Positions 35,341-41,429 of a DNA stretch of 64,000 nucleotides are shown piece by piece (the stretch's first letter is position 1; every line of letters starts with the position of its first letter). The stretch covers positions 5,977,433-6,041,432 of the forward strand of contig NZ_AP024849.1 of NCBI RefSeq assembly GCF_019977655.1, given 5' to 3'. The translations under genes were made by a program, and so were the position numbers. Origin of the DNA: Clostridium gelidum. GTDB taxonomy: Bacteria > Bacillota > Clostridia > Clostridiales > Clostridiaceae. The notes below the pieces were generated by a model. It made no database searches, was not told the DNA's origin, and worked only from the letters and a program-made list of their open reading frames with translations.

Positions 35341-35478
35341 TTATGAGAGGAAACTATCTTTTCTTCCCACTTACTATTATAAGGCTTCATATTATCTATT
35401 TCTTATAGACTTTCTCTAATTTTCCTACAATTTTTCTATAACTTTTCTTATAACACTTAAATCTTGCTAATAGAACCT
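35341..35478 (-). promoter_or_regulatory. Leader block B, copy of the block at 21890-22015
   Basis: This 138-base block matches leader block A at most positions, with one 12-base insertion. On the minus strand the shared core is GAAGCC.TATAATAGTAAGTGGGAA followed by TTTCCTCTCATAA, and it is followed at once by a terminator. It lies 230 bases before the structural operon. A late promoter or leader RNA is the best explanation. The remaining sequence of 35112-35728 is A/T-rich with no SD-linked gene. Confidence 0.6.
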
Positions 35479-35615
35479 GTTTATTATGTTACTCTTCATC
35501 TACTATAAATCAATAAATGCTTTTATTATAAGAGAATTTTGATAATGTAGAAATTTACATAACAACAACTTAATCCAAATTTATTCTCTCCCTAACTTTT
35601 TTGATTTAAAGCTAA

Positions 35616-35650
35616 CAAAAAACAGCAGTTCAATTTCCCTAACTACTGTT
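35616..35650 (-). terminator. Terminator of the activator gene
   Basis: The minus-strand stem AACAGTAGTT / AACTGCTGTT is followed by TTTTTTGTT, 80 bases after the activator stop codon. It separates the early from the late transcription unit. Confidence 0.8.
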
Positions 35651-35728
35651 TTATATCTCTTTATATATACTTTTTTTAATTAGTTAACTAAACAATATGA
35701 TTGGTTTGATAAATCTTACTTAAACCCC

Positions 35729-36142
35729 TTAGGAAATATACCTTTCCATTTTTATAGCTGCTTGTTTTTCTAATTGCTTAACTCTTTGATATGATAACAT
35801 TAATTTTTCTTGTACCACATAGTACCTTCTATGTTCTATATGAACAATTTGCATTATGTCTCTTTCTTCTTCTGTTAATATGGTCATTGCATTATCTATT
35901 CTTTTTAACTCTCTTTTTTTAGTTGCTTGTGCCTTAAATAATTCTTCTTTCCTTTCCATAAGCTTCTCAGCTTGCTGTTCCACACTAGATGTGATTTTAT
36001 AAGTCTTTCCTGTTCTTTCTTCCATGCCTTGTCCACTTATGCCCAATATCTCTTCCTCTAACTCTTGGACTCTTAAATCTATATCTCCTATATCTGCTAA
36101 AATTTCTTTATATTTTCCTATTCTATTTATAGTATTATTCAT
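35729..36142 (-). CDS. Sigma-70 region-4-like phage activator (ArpU / DUF1492 type)
   Basis: This 137-residue protein has an N-terminal coiled coil (about residues 8-80) and a C-terminal helix-turn-helix like sigma region 4 (LTEEERDIMQIVHIEHRRYYVVQEKLMLSYQRVKQLEKQAAIKM, about 90-134; landmarks only). Proteins of this type are encoded just ahead of the late genes of Firmicutes phages and tailocins and activate late transcription. That fits its position directly upstream of the structural operon, from which it is separated by its own terminator. The start is supported by TAGGAG. Confidence 0.82.
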   Translation of the reverse strand: MNNTINRIGKYKEILADIGDIDLRVQELEEEILGISGQGMEERTGKTYKITSSVEQQAEKLMERKEELFKAQATKKRELKRIDNAMTILTEEERDIMQIVHIEHRRYYVVQEKLMLSYQRVKQLEKQAAIKMERYIS

Positions 36143-36263
36143 TTAATCAACTCCTATTATTGCTCTACTCTATCCTAATCTTGTACTAGCATTAATACTC
36201 TTTAATAATTTACAGCTTCCTGCAAAAGTAAAGTACTTATAGTTTTATTTATAAATTATTCAC

Positions 36264-36329
36264 TTACTGCGCATCTCTTTTTCTCAAGTGTTCAATAATT
36301 TCTTTTAAAGTCTTTATATACTCTCCCAT
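36264..36329 (-). CDS. Small ORF (21 codons) in the tailocin early region
   Basis: From ATG 36327-36329 to TAA 36264-36266 there are 21 sense codons, preceded by a very good ribosome binding site (AGGAGGAGAT). The peptide is a charged amphipathic helix with the motif EYIKTLKE at residues 3-10. A second 21-codon ORF at 37119-37184 has EYIKLLKE at residues 7-14. Conservation of length and motif makes both more credible as genes. It lies between an XRE pseudogene and the late activator on the same strand, so it should be an early product. Role unknown; a regulatory peptide is a reasonable guess. Confidence 0.55.
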   Translation of the reverse strand: MGEYIKTLKEIIEHLRKRDAQ

Positions 36330-36361
36330 ATCTCCTCCTATAGTCTTAATTTTAAGACATA

Positions 36362-36523
36362 TCATTTAAAAATATTAGCCATCTCTACATATTATTCCTC
36401 CGTCGGTTCTTTTTGTCCATTTTATATTCTTTGTAATGTCTTAGTTGATACTCTTACTTTCACTGCTACATAATATTGAAATATTCCAAGCTTTTTTCTT
36501 TGATTTTCTATAGTTCTTGACAT
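36362..36523 (-). pseudogene. Decayed XRE-family helix-turn-helix gene
   Basis: From ATG 36521-36523 the frame encodes an XRE-type helix-turn-helix: RKKLGIFQYYVAVKVRVS then TKTLQRI, followed by TAA (36422-36424) where a Glu is expected. The same frame continues NGQKEPTEE, another TAA (36392-36394), and MANIFK before a final stop at 36362-36364. The LQRIxNGQKEPT pattern is a standard XRE recognition-helix region, so the two internal stops mark decay. It was probably the cro-like or activator partner of the intact XRE gene, from which it diverges. Confidence 0.65.
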
Positions 36524-36753
36524 TATTTACTCTCTTCCTCACCTTTACTATATTAAGTCTTATTTTCGGGATATAATTACTTCAATTTATTAAATAAAAT
36601 TAGTGTATATATTGTGTTAATTCTAGCTAAGTTCATATTTCCTTATTTGTCTTTAATTTTATACATTTATAATATTATCTTCAAAGAAGAATAAATATCT
36701 GTCTTGAAAGAGAGACAACTGAATGATACTATACTTATGGAGGTATCAATAAA
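36524..36753. promoter_or_regulatory. Divergent control region of the tailocin switch
   Basis: This 230-base A/T-rich region separates the leftward early genes from the rightward XRE gene. It contains an inverted repeat TGTCT-N8-AGACA at 36700-36717, about 37 bases before the XRE start, a likely operator. A TATACT-like -10 and a TGGAGG Shine-Dalgarno sequence precede the XRE ATG. Confidence 0.5.
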
Positions 36754-37116
36754 ATGAATTTTAATACAAAACTAAAAGAAGTAAGAGCCAATTTAGGATT
36801 AACACAGGAACAATTCGCTACAAAATTTAGCTTTTCCAGAACTACAGTTACAGAATTAGAAAATGGTAATAAAAAACCAACTCTAAAAACAATACAAAAA
36901 TTATCTCATCTAACTAATACCAAACTAAGCTATTGGCTAGATGAAGATGCCGATACTGAAATAAAATTATTTGATGGTTTAAAAATAATTATTGATACTT
37001 TAATAGAGGTTGGGGAAATAAACGAAAGTGGTAAATGCTCTGATAAAGGAACAAACTTACTTTTAAAAATGTTAGAAAAAGAAATTCCCCTATATATGAA
37101 TTCCAAAAAGAATTAG
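36754..37116 (+). CDS. XRE-family repressor-like regulator of the tailocin
   Basis: This 120-residue protein has an N-terminal Cro/C1-type helix-turn-helix (about residues 6-62: LKEVRANLGLTQEQFATKF, then SRTTVTELENGNKKPTLKT) and a C-terminal helical part of about 50 residues, presumably for dimerisation. There is no LexA-like Ser-Lys protease domain, so it cannot self-cleave. It is the only plus-strand gene of the locus and diverges from the early/late genes, the classic position of a phage repressor. Its stop codon lies 2 bases from the stop codon of a converging SOS-controlled small ORF, which may inactivate it. Confidence 0.85.
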   Translation: MNFNTKLKEVRANLGLTQEQFATKFSFSRTTVTELENGNKKPTLKTIQKLSHLTNTKLSYWLDEDADTEIKLFDGLKIIIDTLIEVGEINESGKCSDKGTNLLLKMLEKEIPLYMNSKKN

Positions 37117-37118
37117 GG

Positions 37119-37184
37119 TTACCTCCCTAGTTCTTTGAGAACCTCTTTTAACAATTTTATATATTCACGTTTTACCTTATCCAA
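37119..37184 (-). CDS. SOS-controlled 21-codon small ORF converging on the XRE gene
   Basis: The ORF runs from TTG 37182-37184 to TAA 37119-37121. GAAGGG lies 6 bases before the start codon, and a promoter with a LexA box ends 30 bases further upstream. The peptide is a basic amphipathic helix containing EYIKLLKE (residues 7-14), shared with the small ORF at 36264-36329. Its 3' end is tail to tail with the XRE repressor gene, so continued transcription would run antisense through xre. The gene is inferred from these features together. A purely antisense RNA role is the alternative. Confidence 0.55.
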   Translation of the reverse strand: MDKVKREYIKLLKEVLKELGR

Positions 37185-37214
37185 TCAAAGCCCTTCTTTC
37201 TTAACTTTAAAATT

Positions 37215-37244
37215 ATTATACTATATGCGAACATATGTTTGCAA
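37215..37244 (-). promoter_or_regulatory. LexA/DinR-box promoter
   Basis: On the minus strand TTGCAA (37239-37244) and TATAAT (37215-37220) are separated by 18 bp. The sequence CGAACATATGTTTG (37228-37241, plus strand) matches the Gram-positive LexA/DinR box CGAACRNRYGTTYG exactly and overlaps the -35 and spacer. LexA would block this promoter until DNA damage. Confidence 0.75.
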
Positions 37245-37305
37245 TATATTTTGTATATTTTTGAATAATTAGAATCTATTTCTTAAAATCTCTATTTTTT
37301 TAATA

Positions 37306-37394
37306 AAATTCTAAAACCTCATCCACATAGTTTTTACAAAAAAGTTATACACATTAGTTTGCCTTTTATTTATACACAATTATTTTAATTATAG
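37306..37394 (+). repeat. Right copy of the 90-bp direct repeat flanking the tailocin locus
   Basis: This 89-base segment matches 17082-17171 in the same orientation. It contains two perfect DnaA boxes, TTATACACA at 37345-37353 and at 37370-37378, and a one-mismatch site TCATCCACA at 37319-37327. It lies just beyond the LexA-box promoter, at the right edge of the tailocin locus. Confidence 0.75.
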
Positions 37395-37452
37395 ACAATC
37401 CAATATTATTTTATTACCATAGAATTAATAATCCTAATTAGGAGTGAGTGAC

Positions 37453-37968
37453 GTGAACGAATTATTAATACCTATAAGTAATGCTGAATTTAAAAATAAG
37501 GTTAAAATAAGATTCAATAATATATTAGACGGTTTTGATTTGTTTAAAAATTTTACTATCGAAGCCATAAATATAGAAATTGGAGAAAATAAAATTATTA
37601 AATTTATAGAAAATATTTTTGAAGAAAACAATTGTGAAGCTTATGTAGATTTTTATATAAATAGAATATCAGATGAAGATAAAGTAAAGCTTATTACATT
37701 AGTTCCAGACGAAGATAAGAACATACTAAAACTGCATCTAAATGCTGAACCTCATGATGGAATTTTTTATAAGTTAAGTAATAAAACTCTTATCCCATTT
37801 CTAGTTCGTTTAAATACAAGAGAAATTTTCTTTGTCACGTTTTATTTTACTAATAAACCTATTACTATATGGGGCAATTACGGTATGAAGTTTCCTTGTT
37901 TCTTTAATACCGAGAATGATTTAGAATTTTATTATAACCTGTCCAAATCATTTGGTTTCTTTAGCTAA
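37453..37968 (+). CDS. Hypothetical protein
   Basis: I do not recognise this soluble protein of about 171 residues. It starts NELLIPISNAEFKNKVKIRF, is acidic in its first half (IEIGENKIIKFIENIFEENN) and beta-rich later (LIPFLVRLNTREIFFVTFYFTNKPITIWGNYGMKFPCFF; landmarks only). There is no signal peptide or membrane span. The start is GTG 37453, 8 bases after AGGAG; an in-frame GTG at 37444 overlaps that site. It lies just outside the right flanking repeat, so it may be host DNA. A MITE follows it. Confidence 0.55.
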   Translation: MNELLIPISNAEFKNKVKIRFNNILDGFDLFKNFTIEAINIEIGENKIIKFIENIFEENNCEAYVDFYINRISDEDKVKLITLVPDEDKNILKLHLNAEPHDGIFYKLSNKTLIPFLVRLNTREIFFVTFYFTNKPITIWGNYGMKFPCFFNTENDLEFYYNLSKSFGFFS

Positions 37969-38150
37969 ATAATATTTTTAAATATACATGTTGCAATATA
38001 TACAAGGAAAACTTCATCAAAATATAAAATATAGTTAAATAAATATCCTAAATTTTAAACAGTCACTATATATAAACACCTAAATTCTACATACTTTTAC
38101 TTAGTATTATATTCAACATTTGCTATGCTTAAGCGTATATCTAAACAGAG

Positions 38151-38335
38151 AAATTGGATACATATTTGTGCAATAGGCATTGAAAATAAGCTGTTGAAAA
38201 CACTTAATGGAAGGTTGTTCCATTTTAGTTTGTCCTGAGCTTGCCTCAGGAGCAAACTGAAATGGGTGCAACCTTCCATTTAGTGGATTCCAGCGAAATT
38301 TTCACAGTCCTATGGAACAAATATGTATTCAATTT
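38151..38335. mobile_element. MITE-like element with nested hairpin (185 bp)
   Basis: Terminal inverted repeats of 19 bases (AAATTGGATACATATTTGT at the left) differ at one position. Inside is a long hairpin: AATGGAAGGTTG pairs with CAACCTTCCATT, and within it TCCTGAG pairs with CTCAGGA. The segment beside the right end matches, inverted, the inner part of the 86-bp element at 9363. There is no coding capacity; the 60-codon frame across it is incidental. The rest of 37969-38423 is noncoding A/T-rich sequence. Confidence 0.75.
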
Positions 38336-38423
38336 CGGCGGGATATACTCATAATTACGGTTTTCAAAACTGATTTAAAACATAGTTTTTATTTAAGTTC
38401 TTAGTTGCACTTATGCGCCTTTT

Positions 38424-39230
38424 TTAATTTTGCATGTTCTTAGATTTCTCTGCACACTTATCAATAGCTTGAATAACGCTATTTCTAAATCCTAGTTTTT
38501 CTAATTCAACAACTGCATCAATTGTAGTTCCTCCAGGCGAACAAACCATATCTTTTAATTCCCCAGGATGCTTGCCTGTTTCTAATACCATCTTAGCAGA
38601 GCCTAATACGCTTTGTGCTGCCATCTTATAAGCTTTAGCTCTAGGTATACCTAATTTTACAGCACCATCTGCCATAGCCTCTATGAACATAAATACATAT
38701 GCAGGTGATGATCCACACAAGGCAGTAAAACCATGAAAGTCTTTTTCATCTAATTGAACACATTCCCCAAAACTTTCAAAAATTTTAAAACAATAATCTA
38801 ACTCATCCTTACTTATGTTCTTATTTGGACATACTGCTGACATCGCTTGCCCTACAAGTGCTGGTGTATTTGGCATAGTTCTAATTATCTTAAAATCATC
38901 GCCAAGCCATTCTTCCATATTATCTATCGTAATGCCTGCGGCTACAGTAATAATTAACTTATCTTTCGTTAGCTCTGATTTAATTTCATCTATTATTCCT
39001 TTATACATAAAAGGCTTAACAGCTAAAATTATAATCTCAGCTTCCCTAGCAACAACCTTACTATCTAAAGTTGTAGTTACTTCAAATTGTGTTTCCAGTT
39101 TTTTTGCAGATCCTTCAGTTTTAGTAGAAATTATTATCTCATCAGCTTTTAAAAATCCTGATTTAATCATTCCTCCAACCATAGAACTGCCCATATTTCC
39201 ACAACCTACAAATCCAACCTTTTTACTCAT
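38424..39230 (-). CDS. proC: Pyrroline-5-carboxylate reductase
   Basis: This enzyme makes proline from pyrroline-5-carboxylate with NAD(P)H, the last step of proline synthesis. The 268-residue protein begins with the dinucleotide-binding GFVGCGNMGSSMVGGMIKSG and has ILAVKPFMY, RTMPNTPALVGQAMSA and the family signature SPAYVFMFIEAMADGAVKLG (about residues 160-179). The C-terminal MVCSPGGTTIDAV is also diagnostic. It is transcribed alone, next to the right boundary of the tailocin and the MITE. A GGGGGC-type site precedes the ATG. Confidence 0.96.
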   Translation of the reverse strand: MSKKVGFVGCGNMGSSMVGGMIKSGFLKADEIIISTKTEGSAKKLETQFEVTTTLDSKVVAREAEIIILAVKPFMYKGIIDEIKSELTKDKLIITVAAGITIDNMEEWLGDDFKIIRTMPNTPALVGQAMSAVCPNKNISKDELDYCFKIFESFGECVQLDEKDFHGFTALCGSSPAYVFMFIEAMADGAVKLGIPRAKAYKMAAQSVLGSAKMVLETGKHPGELKDMVCSPGGTTIDAVVELEKLGFRNSVIQAIDKCAEKSKNMQN

Positions 39231-39377
39231 ATTATAGCCCCCATTTAAAATTTTTATTGTTATAAATTCAAATTTTATGATTTTATATAAACATTTTAAT
39301 TTTAATCCACCACAATCATAGAATAGCTTGTATTAAAATTTCACAAACTACAATTAAATATGAAGGGAGGAATATAT

Positions 39378-39716
39378 ATGAAAGATAACTCTTTAATATA
39401 TGATAATTCTTTAATAAGTCAACGGGATTTTATTAATACTATTTTAAATCCCACTCCGACAGAACAACTTCCTATATTTGAAATTAAAGAAACTCCAGAA
39501 TTCTATTGTATTTATATAGATTCATTTTATGGCAATAAGCATATATTAGAAATATGTTATAAAAATAATTTTTTAATATTAAAAATAAAATTTAAAAATA
39601 CTCTAAAAAATTCAGCTCACGAAAGAATTTTCTATTTATTAGACATTGATTTAAATAATATTTTACTTCATGATTATAAACATAATATAAAATTGATAGT
39701 TCCAAAAGTTATTTAG
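39378..39716 (+). CDS. Small protein with a possible degenerate Hsp20/alpha-crystallin fold
   Basis: This 112-residue protein has a beta-sandwich-like second half: FYCIYIDSFYGNKHILEICYKNNFLILKI, then ERIFYLLDIDLNNILLHDYKHNIKLIVPK (landmarks only). The spacing of the ERxFxLxxID, the DYK-N-x-L strand and the final xLxVPK recalls small heat-shock proteins (alpha-crystallin domain), but the usual GxLxxxxPK is altered. The ATG 39378 is chosen because AAGGGAGG overlaps the earlier in-frame ATG at 39360. It is monocistronic and diverges from proC. The fold assignment is an inference. Confidence 0.55.
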   Translation: MKDNSLIYDNSLISQRDFINTILNPTPTEQLPIFEIKETPEFYCIYIDSFYGNKHILEICYKNNFLILKIKFKNTLKNSAHERIFYLLDIDLNNILLHDYKHNIKLIVPKVI

Positions 39717-39726
39717 TTAATATTAA

Positions 39727-39788
39727 AATTGTCAATGTTCAACGTTCAATGTCAATTATTGATCATTGAACATTTGGCATTGATAATT
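39727..39788. repeat. Inverted-repeat cluster
   Basis: Repeats of TCAATG and CATTGA are arranged around a centre, with AATTGTCAATGTTCAA pairing loosely with TTGAACATTTGGCATTGATAATT-type sequence. It lies after the small protein gene and before the dnaB stop codon. There is no T-run, so it is not a simple terminator. Confidence 0.45.
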
Positions 39789-39853
39789 AAATTGGAAAGT
39801 ATAAGTATAGTTTTTACCTTTAATATTAATATTATTTATAATTCACTAAAATT

Positions 39854-41194
39854 TTAGTCTCTATGAATTACATCTAGATTCCCAAATTTACTATATTGTC
39901 CAAGCCAAGCAAGCCTTGCAGTTCCTACTGGACCATTTCTTTGTTTGGATATTATACATTCTGCAATATTTTTATCTTCGGTTTCTTTATTGTAGTATTC
40001 ATCTCTATATAGGAACATAACTATATCTGCATCTTGCTCTATAGAACCTGATTCTCTTAAATCTGATAGCATTGGTCTATGATCTGCTCTTTGTTCAGGT
40101 GCACGCGATAATTGCGATAGAGCTATTACTGGGCACTCCATCTCTTTAGCTAATGCTTTAATAGATCTAGATATTTCAGATACTTCTTGTTGTCTATTAT
40201 CACTATTAGAAGTTCCCCCAGACATAAGTTGCAAATAGTCAATAACAATTAAATCTATTCCATACTCTATTTTAAGCCTTCTGCACTTTGATCTCATTTC
40301 CATAACAGTCACACCAGCACTATCATCTATATAAATTTTTGCTTTCGAAAGTGGTCCTGCTGCCATAGCAATGTTCTCCCAATCTTTGTCTTCCAAAGTT
40401 CCTGTTCTAAGCTTTAGCATATCAACATTGGCTTCTGAACAAAGGAGCTTATAGGCTAATTGTTCCTTAGACATTTCTAAAGAGAATATTACAACACTTC
40501 TATGATCTCTAAGCGCTGCATGTTCTGCTATATTCAAAGCAAATGTTGTTTTTCCCATGGAAGGTCTAGCTGCAATTAATATCATATCTCCACTTTGAAA
40601 CCCAGAAGTTTTTGCATCTAAGTCAGTAAATCCAGAACTAACTCCAGTAGTTTCACCTTTATTATTAAAGAGTTTTTCTATTTGTGCAAATCCTCTTTCT
40701 AATACATCACTTAATGGTTCAAAATCCTTCGATGTTCTTTTTTCAGCTATGTTAAATATTTTCTTTTCTGCAACATCTATAACATTTTCCACTTGACTTT
40801 GATTATTATAACTTTCTTCAATTATTGCAGTTGATGCCTTGATAAGTTTTCTTAAAGTAGACTTATCCGTAACAATCTTTATGTATGCACTTAAATTTGC
40901 AGTAGTTGGCACAGAAGAACTTAATTCAGTTATATAAGTTACTCCACCAGCTCTTTCAAGCGCATCAGTACTCTTTAAATATTCTAATAAAGTTAATAAA
41001 TCTATGGCTATATCATTTCTAAACATCTCTAATATAGTTTTATATATTACTTTATGACCATCTCTATAAAAATCCTCTTCTTCTAAGCCTTCCAATACTT
41101 TTGCTATAGCAGTCTTATCTATAATCATAGATCCTATAACTGATTGTTCCGCTTCTACACTTTGAGGCAAACTTCTCATAACTGATGCATCCAA
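39854..41194 (-). CDS. dnaB: Replicative DNA helicase
   Basis: This 446-residue hexameric helicase unwinds DNA at the fork. The N-terminal domain (LPQSVEAEQSVIGSMIID) interacts with primase and loader. The RecA-like C-terminal domain has Walker A AARPSMGKTTFALN (about residues 208-221), Walker B IDLIVIDYLQLM and the arginine-finger region MFLYRDEYY. The length is normal. Its loader genes dnaD-dnaC are at 7.4-9.3 kb. It follows lonC on the same strand but a terminator lies between, and AGGGAGG precedes the ATG. Confidence 0.97.
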   Translation of the reverse strand: MDASVMRSLPQSVEAEQSVIGSMIIDKTAIAKVLEGLEEEDFYRDGHKVIYKTILEMFRNDIAIDLLTLLEYLKSTDALERAGGVTYITELSSSVPTTANLSAYIKIVTDKSTLRKLIKASTAIIEESYNNQSQVENVIDVAEKKIFNIAEKRTSKDFEPLSDVLERGFAQIEKLFNNKGETTGVSSGFTDLDAKTSGFQSGDMILIAARPSMGKTTFALNIAEHAALRDHRSVVIFSLEMSKEQLAYKLLCSEANVDMLKLRTGTLEDKDWENIAMAAGPLSKAKIYIDDSAGVTVMEMRSKCRRLKIEYGIDLIVIDYLQLMSGGTSNSDNRQQEVSEISRSIKALAKEMECPVIALSQLSRAPEQRADHRPMLSDLRESGSIEQDADIVMFLYRDEYYNKETEDKNIAECIISKQRNGPVGTARLAWLGQYSKFGNLDVIHRD

Positions 41195-41345
41195 GTTTTA
41201 TTCCTCCCTCTAATTATCAAACGACAATTACTTTTTTTGCATTTTAAACACATAAAATAACAAGCCAAATAATGTACTGTATATTTTTTGAATGTGTCTT
41301 ATCCTATGTAATTTAATTCATTCTAATTCTATCATTTCTTAACTA

Positions 41346-41375
41346 TAAAAAAAAGCCTCCTAATTAAGGAGACTT
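41346..41375 (-). terminator. Terminator of the lonC transcription unit
   Basis: On the minus strand the stem AAGTCTCCT / AGGAGGCTT is followed by eight T. It sits between lonC and dnaB. Confidence 0.85.
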
Positions 41376-41429
41376 ATTTTTTTGAATATGCTTAAGACAC
41401 ATGAAATAAAATAACTATTCAAAATATGC

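Noticed and set aside
17311..37394. Complete prophage
   Set aside because: No integrase, capsid, portal, terminase or replication genes are present; the gene set is a tail only.
38097..38279. A 60-codon minus-strand frame
   Set aside because: It lies across the MITE palindrome, has no ribosome binding site and follows the element's inverted repeats, so it is incidental.
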